Assembly: GCF_000720325.1 (NCBI RefSeq)
Contig: NZ_JOJM01000001.1
Span: 301,876-365,875 of the forward strand
Length of the DNA stretch: 64,000 nt
Direction: 5' to 3'
Source: Streptomyces sp. NRRL B-1347
Lineage (GTDB): Bacteria; Actinomycetota; Actinomycetes; Streptomycetales; Streptomycetaceae
A program made the translations under genes and the position numbers. Below, piece by piece: positions 10,227 to 19,966 of this stretch (positions are counted from its first letter, which is position 1; every line of letters begins with the position of its first letter). The notes under the pieces were generated by a model that worked only from the letters and a program-made list of their open reading frames with translations, was not told where the DNA came from and made no database searches.

Positions 10227-11143
10227 CGCCCGACCTCGATCACGACCTTGCCGCGCGCGTGCCCCGACTCGACGGCCCGCAGGGCCTCGCCCGCCCGCTC
10301 CAGCGGATACGTGGCCGTGAGGTGCGGGCGCAGCACGTCCGCCGCGGCCAGCGCCGCCACCGCGTCCAGGACCTCGGCGGTGCGGGCCCGGGCGACGGCG
10401 GAGCCGCCGAGCTCGCCGACGAGCTGCTTGCCGCCCGCGGTGATCAGCTTCGTGCGGTCCGCCACCAGCTCGGCTACGGTCCGCAGGTGCTCGCCGCCGA
10501 CCAGGTCGAAGACGCCGTCGACGCCGTCCGGCGCGAGCGCCCTGATCCGCTCCACCAGGTCGGGTCCCGGCGCCACGTGCGTGACGCCGAGCGACTCGAC
10601 GTACTCCTTCTTGCCCTCGCTCGCCGTGCCGATGACGCGCAGACCCTCGTGGCGCGCGAGCCGCGCCGCGTAGCCGCCGACGCCGCCGCCGACGCCCGTG
10701 ACCAGGAGCGTCGCCCCGGCGGGCAGGTCGAGCTGGCGCACCCCGTCGTACGCGGTCGCGGCGGCGACGGGCAGGGCCGCCGCCTCCGCGAACGACAGGC
10801 CGTCCGGCTTGTGCGCGGCGACCGCCACCGGAAGCAGCGTGTACTCGGCGTACCCGCCCGTCAGCGTGGACCCGAACACCGCGTCGCCCACGGCGAAGCC
10901 GGTGACGTCCGGGCCGACCTCCGCCACGACGCCCGCCGCCTCGCTGCCCAGGACCTCCGGCAGCCGCGCGGGCGCCTGGCCCGGCCTGCGGTAGCCGCCG
11001 CGCAGCTTGTGGTCGACGGGGTTGACGCCCGCGGCCCGTACGGCGACGAGGAGCTGGCCGGGGCCCGGCCGCGGCGGCTCCCGGTCGATGAGGGCCTCCA
11101 CCTCGGGCCCGCCGTGCCGGGTGTACACATACGCCTTGGCCAT
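10223..11143 (-). CDS. NADP-dependent quinone oxidoreductase-like (zinc-independent MDR)
   Basis: A 306-residue medium-chain dehydrogenase/reductase of the quinone oxidoreductase type. It has the AGVNPVDHKLR segment near residue 40, the nucleotide-binding LLVTGVGGGVGGYAARLA, and lacks structural-zinc cysteines. It likely reduces quinones or enones with NADPH in the cytosol. The ATG at 11143 follows GAGGAGCGC. It is the first gene of an operon with the GNAT and FBP genes. Its upstream region contains the five-copy 19-bp repeat. Confidence 0.9.
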   Translation of the reverse strand: MAKAYVYTRHGGPEVEALIDREPPRPGPGQLLVAVRAAGVNPVDHKLRGGYRRPGQAPARLPEVLGSEAAGVVAEVGPDVTGFAVGDAVFGSTLTGGYAEYTLLPVAVAAHKPDGLSFAEAAALPVAAATAYDGVRQLDLPAGATLLVTGVGGGVGGYAARLARHEGLRVIGTASEGKKEYVESLGVTHVAPGPDLVERIRALAPDGVDGVFDLVGGEHLRTVAELVADRTKLITAGGKQLVGELGGSAVARARTAEVLDAVAALAAADVLRPHLTATYPLERAGEALRAVESGHARGKVVIEVGR

Positions 11144-11453
11144 GCGCTCCTCGCTCTCCTCCGCGATCGGTCCGCGCGGCACCGGAGCACCGCACCAATT
11201 GATCACAAGGCCGCCCGCCGTGCGGGCATTCCCCGGCGGCGGAGTGTTCACGGGGCCGCAACGTGTTCACAGGGGCGCAACGTGTTCGCGGGGCCGCAAC
11301 GCGTTCATGGGGACACAACGTGTTCACGGGGCGGCAACGTTGGCCTTCCCGTCACGCGGCGGTCACCGCACCGCCCGCCTCTTCCGTCAGCCTTGCTCCG
11401 CTTGACACACTGCACCCACCCACGCCCCCCACTTCACGTGAGGTCGCTTTCCC
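11144..11453. other. Divergent intergenic region between oxidoreductase and phospholipase C
   Basis: 310 bp without a convincing gene. It holds the 19-bp tandem repeat array (11244-11338) and must contain the promoters of both divergent transcripts. The open frames crossing it have no ribosome-binding site and continue as out-of-frame shadows. Confidence 0.6.
11244..11338. repeat. Five tandem 19-bp repeats with GTTCAC core
   Basis: Five contiguous units of exactly 19 bp: 11244-11262, 11263-11281, 11282-11300, 11301-11319 and 11320-11338. The consensus is gtgttcacggggccgcaac with 0-5 changes per unit. The GTTCAC core is also the core of the 11-bp direct-repeat unit bound by Streptomyces PhoP (PHO box), and phosphate control of secreted phospholipases is common. 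The period here is 19, not 11, so this would be an unusual PHO-box arrangement or another operator array. The last unit ends about 115 bp before the phospholipase C start. Confidence 0.8.
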
Positions 11454-13511
11454 ATGCCCGAACTCAACCGGCGCCGCTTCCTGCAACTCGCCGGCGGCAC
11501 CGCCGCGTTCTCCGCGCTCTCCGAGAGCATCGGCCGCGCCGCCTCCCTGCCCGCGCGCCGCCGCTCCGGCTCCATCGAGGACGTGGAGCACATCGTCGTC
11601 CTGATGCAGGAGAACCGTTCCTTCGACCACTACTTCGGCACCCTCAAGGGCGTGCGCGGATTCGGCGACCCCCGCCCGGTGACGCTGCCCGGCGGCAAGC
11701 CGGTGTGGCACCAGAAGGGCGGCGGCAAGGAGGTCCTGCCGTTCCACCCGGACGCGGACGACCTGGGCATGCAGTTCATCGCCGGGCTCGACCACGACTG
11801 GGCGGGCGGCCACCGGGCGTTCAACAACGGCGCGTACGACCAGTGGATCCCCGCCAAGTCCGAGCGGACCATGGCCTACCTCACGCGCGGGGACATCCCC
11901 TTCCACTACGCGCTCGCCGACGCCTTCACCATCTGCGACGCCTACCACTGCTCGTTCATGGGGGCCACCGACCCCAACCGCTACTACATGCTCACCGGGC
12001 ACGTCGGCAACGACGGCACCGGCGGCGGCCCCGTCCTCGGCAACCAGGAGGCGGGCTACGGCTGGACCACGTACGCCGAGCGCCTGGAGAAGGCCGGGAT
12101 CTCCTGGAAGGTGTACCAGGACATCGGCGACGGCCTGGACGCGGCGGGCAAATGGGGCTGGATCGCGGACGCCTACCGCGGCAACTACGGCGACAACTCC
12201 CTCCTCTACTTCAACACCTTCCGTGGTGCCAAGCCCGGCGACCCCCTCTACGACAAGGCCCGCACCGGGACGAACGTCAAGGCGGGCGACGGCTACTTCG
12301 ACCTCCTGAAGGCCGACGTCAAGGCGGACCGGCTGCCGCAGATCTCCTGGATCGCCGCCCCCGAGGCGTTCAGTGAGCACCCCAACTGGCCGGTGAACTA
12401 CGGCGCCTGGTACATCGCGCAGATCCTGGACGCCCTCACCGCCAACCCCGAGGTGTGGGCCAAGACCGCCCTGTTCATCACCTACGACGAGAACGACGGG
12501 TACTTCGACCACGTCGTGCCGCCCTACGTCCCCTCGTCGGCGGACCAGGGCCTGTCCACCGTCGCGACCGCGCTCGACCACTTCCCGGGCAACGCCCAGT
12601 ACGCCGCCGGGCACTACGGCCTCGGCCAGCGCGTGCCGATGGTCGTCGTCTCGCCGTGGAGCACCGGCGGGTTCGTCTGCTCCCAGGTGCTCGACCACAC
12701 CTCGATCATCCGCTTCATGGAGCGCAGGTTCGGCGTGCGCGAGCCGAACATCTCGCCGTGGCGCCGGGCCGTCTGCGGCGACCTGACCGCCGCGTTCGAC
12801 TTCGCGGGCAAGGACACCGCCCCGGCCGCGCTGCCCGACACCTCCGGCTACGAGCCGCCGGACCGCGCGCGCCACCCCGACTACTTCCCGAAGCCGCCCG
12901 CGAGCCCGGCCCTGCCGAAGCAGGAGGCCGGCTCCCGGCGCACCCGCCCGCTGCCGTACGCGCCGCTGGTCGACGGCCTGGCGACACCGGCCGACGGCAA
13001 GTTCCGGCTCACCTTCGGCGGCGGGGACGCGGCGGGCGTCTGCTTCCACGTGCGCTCGGGCAACCGCGGCGACGGCCCCTGGACGTACACCGCCGAGGCC
13101 GGGAAGACGATCTCCGACGCCTGGAACTCGGCGTACTCCGGCGGCAGTCACGACCTGTCGGTGTTCGGCCCCAACGGCTTCCTGCGCACCTTCAGGGGCC
13201 CCGGCAAGAAGGCGGGGCCCGAGGTCACCGCCCGCCACGACCGCACCACCGGCAACATCAAGCTGACCTTCACCAACGCGGGGTCCGCCGCCTGCGCCCT
13301 CACGGTGACGAACGCCTACGGCGGCCGCAAGGAGACCTTCCAGGTCAAGCCGGGCGCCACCGTCCAGCACACGGTGGACCTGCGGGCCAGCAAGCGCTGG
13401 TACGACCTGACGGTGCTCGCCGACACGGACGCGGGGTTCCTGCGGCGCCTGGCAGGACACGTGGAGACCGGTACCGCCGGAGTGAGCGACCCGGGCCTCG
13501 CCACGGCCTGA
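11454..13511 (+). CDS. Phosphocholine-specific (non-haemolytic) phospholipase C, Tat-secreted
   Basis: A 685-residue bacterial PLC of the phosphoesterase superfamily. The N-terminus [15 protein letters not shown] is a Tat signal. The catalytic region [20 protein letters not shown] follows at about residue 50, with further metal/substrate segments [16 protein letters not shown] and [14 protein letters not shown]. The C-terminal third carries two small beta domains found in these enzymes. It hydrolyses phosphatidylcholine-type lipids outside the cell and is often part of phosphate scavenging. The tandem repeats upstream may be its control site. Confidence 0.94.
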   Translation: MPELNRRRFLQLAGGTAAFSALSESIGRAASLPARRRSGSIEDVEHIVVLMQENRSFDHYFGTLKGVRGFGDPRPVTLPGGKPVWHQKGGGKEVLPFHPDADDLGMQFIAGLDHDWAGGHRAFNNGAYDQWIPAKSERTMAYLTRGDIPFHYALADAFTICDAYHCSFMGATDPNRYYMLTGHVGNDGTGGGPVLGNQEAGYGWTTYAERLEKAGISWKVYQDIGDGLDAAGKWGWIADAYRGNYGDNSLLYFNTFRGAKPGDPLYDKARTGTNVKAGDGYFDLLKADVKADRLPQISWIAAPEAFSEHPNWPVNYGAWYIAQILDALTANPEVWAKTALFITYDENDGYFDHVVPPYVPSSADQGLSTVATALDHFPGNAQYAAGHYGLGQRVPMVVVSPWSTGGFVCSQVLDHTSIIRFMERRFGVREPNISPWRRAVCGDLTAAFDFAGKDTAPAALPDTSGYEPPDRARHPDYFPKPPASPALPKQEAGSRRTRPLPYAPLVDGLATPADGKFRLTFGGGDAAGVCFHVRSGNRGDGPWTYTAEAGKTISDAWNSAYSGGSHDLSVFGPNGFLRTFRGPGKKAGPEVTARHDRTTGNIKLTFTNAGSAACALTVTNAYGGRKETFQVKPGATVQHTVDLRASKRWYDLTVLADTDAGFLRRLAGHVETGTAGVSDPGLATA

Positions 13512-13566
13512 CCCCCGGGAAAACGGGCGTGCCCCGGCGCGGTGGGCGCGGTTAGCATGCGGGAGC

Positions 13567-16146
13567 ATGACCCGCACCCACCGCCCGAGCGGCGCCCCGG
13601 ACAAGCCCGTCCTCGACGGTCTTGAGCAGTACTGGTCCCGGCGGTGGGAAGAGGACGGCGTATACGCCTTCGACGCGGACGCCGCCCGCACCGGGCCGCG
13701 CGACGCCGTCTTCTCCATCGACACCCCACCGCCCACGGTGAGCGGCTCGCTGCACGTCGGCCACGTCTTCTCGTACACGCACACCGACACCGTCGCCCGC
13801 TACCGGCGCATGCGCGGCAAGAACGTCTTCTACCCCATGGGCTGGGACGACAACGGCCTGCCCACGGAGCGCCGGGTGCAGAACCACTACGGCGTCCGCT
13901 GCGACCCCGCCCTGCCCCACGACCCGGACTTCACCCCGCCCGAGCGGCCCGGCAAGCGGCAGGTCCCCGTCTCCCGGCGCACCTTCATCGAGCTGTGCGA
14001 GCGCCTCACCGCCGAGGACGAGCGGGCCTTCGAGGACCTGTGGCGCACGCTCGGCCTGTCCGTCGACTGGTCGCGGACGTACCGGACGATCGGCGCCCCG
14101 GCCCGCGCCGCGTCGCAGGCCGCCTTCCTCGACGACCTGGCGCGCGGCGACGCCTACCTCGCCGAGGCGCCCACGCTGTGGGACGTCACCTTCCGCACGG
14201 CCGTCGCGCAGGCCGAGCTGGAGGACAGGGAGCGGCCGGGCGCGTACCACCGGATCGGCTTCCACGCCCCCGACGGCCGCACCGTCCTCGTCGACACCAC
14301 CCGGCCCGAACTGCTGCCCGCCTGCGTCGCCCTGGTCGCGCACCCGGACGACGAGCGGTACCGCGACCTGGTCGGCGGTCGCGTCCGCACGCCCCTGTTC
14401 GGCGTCGAGGTCCCCGTCGTCGCGCACCACCTGGCCGCGCCCGACAAGGGCACGGGCCTCGCGATGGTGTGCACGTTCGGCGACACCACGGACGTCACGT
14501 GGTGGCGCGAACTGCGGCTCGCCACCCGGCCGGTCATCGGCTGGGACGGCCGCTTCCTCCCGACCGCGCCGAGCGGGCTCACCTCGCCCGCCGCCCGCGC
14601 CGCGTACGCGGAACTGGCGGGTGCCACCGCGCACACCGCGCGGGAGCGCGTCGTCGCGCTGCTGCGCGCCGCCGGAGATCTGCACGGCGAGCCGCGCCCC
14701 GTCACGCACGCGGTGAAGTTCTTCGAGAAGGGCGACAAGCCCCTGGAGATCGTCACCACCCGCCAGTGGTACCTGCGCAACGGCGGCCGCGACGAGCGGC
14801 TGCGGACCGAGCTCCTCGCGCGCGGCGCGGAGCTCCAGTGGCACCCGCCGCACATGAAGGTCCGCTACGACAACTGGGTCGGCGGCCTCAACGGCGACTG
14901 GCTGATCAGCCGCCAGCGCTTCTTCGGCGTCCCGATCCCGCTGTGGTACCCGCTCGACGGCGACGGACGGCCCGACCACGGCCGCCCGATCGTCCCGGAC
15001 CCGGCGGCGCTGCCCGTCGACCCCAGCGCGCAGACCCCGCCCGGCTACGACGAGCATCAGCGCGGCAAGCCGCACGGCTTCACCGGCGATCCGGACGTCA
15101 TGGACACCTGGGCCACCTCGTCGCTCACCCCGCAGATCGCCGGAGGGCGCCGCACGGACCCGGAGCTCTTCGCCCGCGTCTTCCCGATGGACCTGCGGCC
15201 GCAGGCCCACGAGATCATCCGCACCTGGCTGTTCGCCACGGTCGTGCGCGCCCACACCGGGCACGGCAGCCTGCCGTGGCGGCACGCCGCGATCTCCGGC
15301 TGGATCCTCGACCCCGACCGCAAGAAGATGTCGAAGTCCAAGGGCAACGCCGTCACGCCCGCCGACCTGCTCGACCGGCACGGCTCGGACGCGGTCCGCT
15401 ACTGGGCCGCGAGCGCCCGCCCCGGCACGGACACCGCCTTCGACACCGGCCAGATGAAGATCGGGCGGCGGCTCGCGACCAAGCTCCTCAACGTCGGCAA
15501 GTTCGTGCTCGGCATCGGCGCCGACCCCGGCGCGCGGGCCGCGGCCGAGCCGCTCGACCGCGCCCTGCTCGCCGCGCTCGCCACGGCCGTCGACGAGGTG
15601 ACGGCCGCGTTCGAGGCCTTCGACCACGCGCGCGCCCTGGAGCGCGCCGAACAGTTCTTCTGGCACTTCTGCGACGACTACGTGGAGCTGGTCAAGGCCC
15701 GCGCGTACGGCGACCACGGCGACGCGGCGGCACGCGACTCGGCGCGGGCGGCGCTGCACACGGCCCTGGACACGGTGGTGCGGCTGTTCGCGCCCGTCCT
15801 GCCCTTCGTCACCGAGGAGGTCAGGTCCTGGTACGCGGACGGCAGCGTCCACCGCGCCGCGTGGCCGTCGGCCGCGGCGCTGCGGGCGCTCGCGGGGGAC
15901 GCGGACCCGGCGGTCCTCACGACGGCCGGTGAGGTCATCGCGCACGTCCGCAAGGCCAAGTCCCTCGCCCGCCTCTCCCTGCGGGCCGAGGTCGGGGCCG
16001 TCGAGCTGTGGGCCCCGCGCGGGACGCTCGACCGCTTCGCGCTCGCCGAGCGGGACGTCCGGGCCGCGGGACGGGTGGGGACGGTGTCGGCCCGTGAGGC
16101 CGACGGTGAGCTGCGCGTGGAGGTGCTGCTCACACCGTTCCACTGA
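13567..16146 (+). CDS. valS: Valyl-tRNA synthetase, archaeal/type-2-like
   Basis: An 859-residue class I aminoacyl-tRNA synthetase with the HIGH-type motif [13 protein letters not shown] near residue 60, the editing-domain segment [20 protein letters not shown], and KMSKSKGN near residue 585. The N-terminus ([20 protein letters not shown], then [13 protein letters not shown]) differs from the usual bacterial 'PPPNVTGSLHLGH' form and fits the archaeal/rickettsial ValS subfamily. The C-terminus lacks an obvious long coiled coil. It may be the only ValRS or a second copy; that cannot be decided from this window. It is preceded 55 bp upstream by the phospholipase gene, with no room for a T-box. 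Confidence 0.9.
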   Translation: MTRTHRPSGAPDKPVLDGLEQYWSRRWEEDGVYAFDADAARTGPRDAVFSIDTPPPTVSGSLHVGHVFSYTHTDTVARYRRMRGKNVFYPMGWDDNGLPTERRVQNHYGVRCDPALPHDPDFTPPERPGKRQVPVSRRTFIELCERLTAEDERAFEDLWRTLGLSVDWSRTYRTIGAPARAASQAAFLDDLARGDAYLAEAPTLWDVTFRTAVAQAELEDRERPGAYHRIGFHAPDGRTVLVDTTRPELLPACVALVAHPDDERYRDLVGGRVRTPLFGVEVPVVAHHLAAPDKGTGLAMVCTFGDTTDVTWWRELRLATRPVIGWDGRFLPTAPSGLTSPAARAAYAELAGATAHTARERVVALLRAAGDLHGEPRPVTHAVKFFEKGDKPLEIVTTRQWYLRNGGRDERLRTELLARGAELQWHPPHMKVRYDNWVGGLNGDWLISRQRFFGVPIPLWYPLDGDGRPDHGRPIVPDPAALPVDPSAQTPPGYDEHQRGKPHGFTGDPDVMDTWATSSLTPQIAGGRRTDPELFARVFPMDLRPQAHEIIRTWLFATVVRAHTGHGSLPWRHAAISGWILDPDRKKMSKSKGNAVTPADLLDRHGSDAVRYWAASARPGTDTAFDTGQMKIGRRLATKLLNVGKFVLGIGADPGARAAAEPLDRALLAALATAVDEVTAAFEAFDHARALERAEQFFWHFCDDYVELVKARAYGDHGDAAARDSARAALHTALDTVVRLFAPVLPFVTEEVRSWYADGSVHRAAWPSAAALRALAGDADPAVLTTAGEVIAHVRKAKSLARLSLRAEVGAVELWAPRGTLDRFALAERDVRAAGRVGTVSAREADGELRVEVLLTPFH

Positions 16147-16197
16147 GTGGAACGCGGGGCTGGCGGAGCCCACCCGGGGGCACGGTAGTGTGCCCGG

Positions 16198-17094
16198 GTG
16201 ACAACGCAATCGAACACTCCTGCAGGCTGGTACCCCGATCCCCAGGGTGCCGCCCAGCTGCTCCGCTGGTGGGACGGCGCGCAGTGGACCGACCACACCA
16301 CGGCGGACCAGCAGGGCACGCCGGGCCAGCAGGTCCCGCCCCAGGCGGGCCCGGCCGCCGCCGCTCCCGCGCAGGCCGTCGCCGAGCAGGCGCCGTTCGC
16401 CGCGCCGCAGCAGGCACCCGCGCCGGCCGATCCGGCGAAGGTCCAGCGCCAGGTCCAGCAGCAGGCGGGCATCACGCCGAGCGCGCAGGGCGGCGGCACC
16501 CTGTTCACCGAGCCGGTCCTGGTGGTGAACCAGAAGGCCAAGCTCATCGAGCTGACCAACGAGTACAAGGTCATGGACCAGGCGGGCAACCAGCTCGGCT
16601 CGGTCACCCAGGTCGACCAGAGCGCGCTCAAGAAGGTCGCCCGCTTCGTCTCCAGCCTCGATCAGTTCATGACGCACACGCTGGAGATCCGCGACGTCCA
16701 CGGCCAGCCGCAGCTGCGCCTGACCCGCCCGCGCAAGTTCATGAAGTCGCGGGTCATCGTGGCGCGCCCCGACGGCCAGCAGGTCGGCGAGATCGTCCAG
16801 CAGAACGTCTTCGGGAAGATCAACTTCGCGATGATGGCCAACGGCCAGCAGGTCGGCGCCATCAAGGCGGAGAACTGGCGCGCCTGGAACTTCTCGATCG
16901 TCGACCACACCGACACCGAGGTGGCCCGGATCACGAAGACCTGGGAAGGCCTCGCCAAGACGATGTTCACGACGGCGGACAACTACGTCCTCCAGATCCA
17001 CTTCCAGCTCCCGGAGCCGCTCCTGAGCCTGGTCGTGGCGACGGCCCTGACGGTCGACACGGCCCTCAAGCAGGACTCGCGCGGCCTCGGCTGA
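16198..17094 (+). CDS. DUF2510 plus phospholipid-scramblase/LURP-like domain protein
   Basis: 298 residues. The N-terminal DUF2510 module (AGWYPDPQGAAQLLRWWDGA) is followed by a Gln/Ala/Pro linker (about 45-90). The rest is a scramblase-related beta-barrel (tubby-like) domain, with FTEPVLVVNQKAKLIELTNE at its start. Such proteins are found across actinobacteria; the biochemical role is unproven. The start is GTG at 16198. A strong hairpin follows the stop. Confidence 0.82.
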   Translation: MTTQSNTPAGWYPDPQGAAQLLRWWDGAQWTDHTTADQQGTPGQQVPPQAGPAAAAPAQAVAEQAPFAAPQQAPAPADPAKVQRQVQQQAGITPSAQGGGTLFTEPVLVVNQKAKLIELTNEYKVMDQAGNQLGSVTQVDQSALKKVARFVSSLDQFMTHTLEIRDVHGQPQLRLTRPRKFMKSRVIVARPDGQQVGEIVQQNVFGKINFAMMANGQQVGAIKAENWRAWNFSIVDHTDTEVARITKTWEGLAKTMFTTADNYVLQIHFQLPEPLLSLVVATALTVDTALKQDSRGLG

Positions 17095-17111
17095 CGCACG
17101 CCCGTACCGAA

Positions 17112-17151
17112 GGAAGCGGCCGCACGCCCCTGGGGGAGTGCGGCCGCTTCC
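17112..17151. terminator. Bidirectional hairpin terminator
   Basis: ggaagcggccgcac (17112-17125) pairs perfectly with gtgcggccgcttcc (17138-17151) across a 12-nt loop. It lies between the convergent scramblase-like and EamA genes, so it can serve both. Confidence 0.8.
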
Positions 17152-17185
17152 GTACGTGCCGGTTGCGCCGGTTGTACCGGTGACG

Positions 17186-18106
17186 CTAGCCGCGCCGCGC
17201 GGACAGGGCTTCCGGGGACAGCGCGTCCGCGGGCTCCGGCTGGCCGGGGATCGACGGCAGCGAGCCGGGGGCGGGCGCGGGGGCCCGGGGCGACCGGGTC
17301 AGGAGCACCACCCCGTACGCGGCGAGCGCCGCGCCCGCCGCCGCGAGGAACACCCCGCCCACGCCGCCGCGCAGCCGTTCGCCGAGCAGGGCGACGCCGA
17401 TCGCGGACGCGGCCACCGGATTGGCGAGCGTGACCACGGCGAGCGGCGCGCCCAGGCCGCCGCGGTACGCCGTCTGCGACAGGAAGAGACCGCCCACGGC
17501 GAACGCCGCGACGAGCAGCGCCACGACCACGACCCGCGCGCTGAGCAGCGGCCCGGAGGCGTCGGTCGCCGCGACCGTCACGGTCTGCGTGAGCGCGGAG
17601 GCGACGCCCGACGCGAAGCCGGACGCGGTCGCGTGCCGCAGCCCCGGACGGGCGCCGCGCCGCGAGAGCGTCCCGATGACGACGGCCGTCACCGCGGCGA
17701 CCGTCAGGGCCTCCGGCAGGGACAGCGTGTCGTCGGGCGCGGGCCCCGACGCGGTGAGCAGCAGCGTGCCCAGACCGATCAGGGTGAGGCCCGTGCCCCG
17801 CCACTCGAGGCGGGTCACGCGCCGCCCGGCCAGGCGCGCGCCCAGCGGCACGGCGGCGACCAGGGTGAGCGCGCCGAGCGGCTGCACCAGCGTGAGCGGC
17901 CCGTACTTCAGGGCCGCGACGTGCAGCAGCGCGGCGGAGGCGTTGAGTCCGACGGACGCCCACCAGGCTCCGCTGCCGAGCAGCCCCAGCAGCCGGGGAC
18001 CGCTGTCCGTGAGGCGCGCGGCCAGGCGCTCCTGGGCGACGGCCGCGGCGGCGTACGCCACGGCCGACACCAGGGAGAGCGCGACGGCGAGCAGGGTGGC
18101 GCTCAC
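17186..18106 (-). CDS. EamA/DMT-family transporter
   Basis: A 306-residue membrane protein with about ten hydrophobic helices arranged as two repeats, as in drug/metabolite transporters. Examples are LLAVALSLVSAVAYAAAAVA at the start and GAPLAVVTLANPVAASAIGV in the second half. The substrate is unknown. The GTG at 18106 overlaps the stop of the PAP2 gene by 4 bp (GTGA). The pair is probably controlled by the divergent TetR regulator. Confidence 0.85.
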   Translation of the reverse strand: MSATLLAVALSLVSAVAYAAAAVAQERLAARLTDSGPRLLGLLGSGAWWASVGLNASAALLHVAALKYGPLTLVQPLGALTLVAAVPLGARLAGRRVTRLEWRGTGLTLIGLGTLLLTASGPAPDDTLSLPEALTVAAVTAVVIGTLSRRGARPGLRHATASGFASGVASALTQTVTVAATDASGPLLSARVVVVALLVAAFAVGGLFLSQTAYRGGLGAPLAVVTLANPVAASAIGVALLGERLRGGVGGVFLAAAGAALAAYGVVLLTRSPRAPAPAPGSLPSIPGQPEPADALSPEALSARRG

Positions 18107-18993
18107 CGCCCGGCTCCGGAGCTGACCAGTTCGGCGGCAGTAGCGGCGGCGGGGGCTTCCGCGGGCACGGAGCGGCGTACCACCCGCGAACGCGCGGGGC
18201 GCGCCGGGCGCGGCGGCCGGAGGACGGCGAGCGCGATGCCGAGCAGCGCGGCGGCCGCGAGCGCGTCGAGCCAGTAGTGGTTGGCGGTCCCGACGATCAC
18301 CAGGAGCGTGACCAGCGGATGCAGCAGCCACAGCCAGCGCCACCGGGAGCGGGTCGCCACGATCAGACCGATCGCCAGCATCAGCGCCCAGCCGAAGTGC
18401 AGCGACGGCATCGCCGCGAACTGGTTGGCCATCGTGTCGGCCGCGGGCTTCGCCGCGTACACCGACGGCCCGTACACCTGCGCGGTGTCCACCAGGTGCG
18501 CCGCGGGCAGCAGCCGGGGCGGCGCGAGCGGGAAGCCGAGGTGCAGCGCGAGCGCGGCGGCGGTGAGCACGGCGAGGACGCGCCGCGCCCACACGTAGTG
18601 CCGGGGCCGGCGCAGATACAGCCACACCAGGAAGAGCAGCGTCGCCGGGAAGTGCACGGTCGCGTAGTAGGTGTTCGCCACGTGCACGACGCCGTCGCCG
18701 TGCAGCAGCGCGTCCTGTACGAGGCCTTCGCCCGGCAGCCGCAGGGCGCGCTCGGCGTCCCAGACGCGGTGCGCGTTGCGCAGCGCCTCGCCGGTGTGCC
18801 CGTTCGCGAGCTGCCTGCCGAACTTGTAGACGAGGAAGAGCCCCACGACCAGGAGGAGCTCGCGGACGAGGGGCGGCCGGGCGGCGGCGCGCCCGGCCGC
18901 CTCGGCCGGTGGTGCGGCGGCTGGCCTCGGTGGTCCCGGGGGTATCCCGGGCTCCCCTTCGGCAGCCTCGGTGCGGGATTCGCGGGCTTCCAT
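18103..18993 (-). CDS. PAP2 superfamily membrane phosphatase/phosphotransferase
   Basis: 296 residues. A Pro/Ala-rich cytoplasmic N-terminus (about 40 residues) precedes roughly six membrane helices. The PAP2 signature is split into GFPLAPPRLLP, AMPSLHFGWALML and ANHYWLDALAAAAL; the last two hold the catalytic histidines. This variant resembles the inositolphosphotransferase-like (PAP2_3) group. It may act on lipid or polyprenyl phosphates. It is the first gene of a two-gene operon with the EamA transporter and starts about 60 bp from a large inverted repeat. Confidence 0.85.
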   Translation of the reverse strand: MEARESRTEAAEGEPGIPPGPPRPAAAPPAEAAGRAAARPPLVRELLLVVGLFLVYKFGRQLANGHTGEALRNAHRVWDAERALRLPGEGLVQDALLHGDGVVHVANTYYATVHFPATLLFLVWLYLRRPRHYVWARRVLAVLTAAALALHLGFPLAPPRLLPAAHLVDTAQVYGPSVYAAKPAADTMANQFAAMPSLHFGWALMLAIGLIVATRSRWRWLWLLHPLVTLLVIVGTANHYWLDALAAAALLGIALAVLRPPRPARPARSRVVRRSVPAEAPAAATAAELVSSGAGR

Positions 18994-19056
18994 GCCCCGG
19001 CCCCTTTACGTGACGACTGGGTGGTGCGGTGATGTGGGCACCCCTGAACGCCGCAC

Positions 19057-19110
19057 ATCGATACGCCAGTGTACCGATACGGAGGCGTACCGGTACACTG
19101 GCGTATCGAT
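19057..19110. promoter_or_regulatory. 24-bp inverted repeat, probable TetR operator
   Basis: Left arm atcgatacgccagtgtaccg-atac (19057-19080) and right arm 19087-19110 are inverted copies with 23 of 24 positions matching, separated by ggaggc. It sits 42 bp upstream of the TetR ATG and 63 bp upstream of the PAP2 start, spanning the expected promoters of both. The length suggests two TetR dimers or one very extended site. Confidence 0.85.
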
Positions 19111-19152
19111 AACGTGGGCAGGGCGAGTCGCCCTACCGAGGAGTGAAGAGCC

Positions 19153-19839
19153 ATGACGTCGCGGGAACCGGTACGTGAGCACGGGTGCGGCAAGCCGTCC
19201 GCCTCGCGCCGCTCCAAGCTGACGCCCGAGCGTGAGCAGGAGTTCTACGACGCGGTCCTCGACCAGCTCCGGGAGTGCGGCTACGAGGCCGTGACCATGG
19301 AGGGCGTCGCCGCCGCCACCCGGTGCAGCAAGTCCACGCTCTACCGCCAGTGGAAGACGAAGCCCCAGTTCGTGGCCGCCGCGCTGCGGGCCAACCGCTG
19401 TGTGCGGTTCGCGGGCATCGACACCGGCTCGGTGGCTGGTGACCTGCGCGAGGCGGCGCGCTCGGCCGCCGCGTGGAGCGAGCGCGACACGATGCTGGTG
19501 CAGGCGCTCAGCCACGCCGTCCAGCAGGACGAGGACCTCCAGCGGGCGCTGCGCGAGGCGCTGGTGGAGCCGGAGGTGCAGGCGATCGACGTCATCGTCC
19601 GGCGGGGCGTGGCCCGCGGCGAGCTGCCCGCGGACCATCCGGCGGCGGAGTTCGTGGCCGCGCAGCTCTTCGGCGTGCTGCGGGTGCGGCCGATGCTGGA
19701 GGGTAAGAACGCGGACGCGGAGTATCTGACGCGGTTCGTGGACGCAGTGCTGCTGCCCGGGCTCGGCCTCGTGGGCGACGGCTCGGGACCGGCGGGCGCG
19801 GCGGTGTCCGCGGCCGCGGCGGGCGGCGCCGCCGACTGA
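19153..19839 (+). CDS. TetR family transcriptional regulator
   Basis: 228 residues with an N-terminal helix-turn-helix (GYEAVTMEGVAAATRCSKST, then LYRQWKTK) and a C-terminal ligand/dimer domain of the TetR_C_16 style. It likely represses its own gene and the PAP2-EamA operon through the inverted repeat at 19057-19110; this is inferred from position. The ATG follows GAGGAG. The last 25 residues are Gly/Ala-rich and probably disordered. Confidence 0.92.
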   Translation: MTSREPVREHGCGKPSASRRSKLTPEREQEFYDAVLDQLRECGYEAVTMEGVAAATRCSKSTLYRQWKTKPQFVAAALRANRCVRFAGIDTGSVAGDLREAARSAAAWSERDTMLVQALSHAVQQDEDLQRALREALVEPEVQAIDVIVRRGVARGELPADHPAAEFVAAQLFGVLRVRPMLEGKNADAEYLTRFVDAVLLPGLGLVGDGSGPAGAAVSAAAAGGAAD

Positions 19840-19915
19840 GAGCGTGGGCCCGGGGCCGGGGGATGACCGGACCGGGGCCCGCCGCGCCGCACCGTGGGGA
19901 CGGGGGCGGCGCGTC

Positions 19916-19963
19916 ACCACCGCCGGGGCGGGCCGGGCGTGCTCGGCCCGCCCCGGCGGTGGT
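19916..19963. terminator. Perfect 20-bp stem bidirectional terminator
   Basis: accaccgccggggcgggccg (19916-19935) pairs perfectly with 19944-19963 across an 8-nt loop. It lies between the convergent TetR and DUF2510 genes, and its right edge is 4 bp from the DUF2510 stop codon. Confidence 0.9.
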
Positions 19964-19966
19964 TTC

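Noticed and set aside
11244..11338. CRISPR array
   Set aside because: Units are contiguous 19-mers with no spacers and no cas genes are present.
13512..13566. T-box or other riboswitch for valS
   Set aside because: Only 55 bp separate valS from the preceding stop, too short for a T-box, and no specifier or antiterminator is visible.
13552..17001. 1,149-codon open frame on the minus strand
   Set aside because: It runs antisense through valS and the scramblase-like gene, both of which have clear family motifs.
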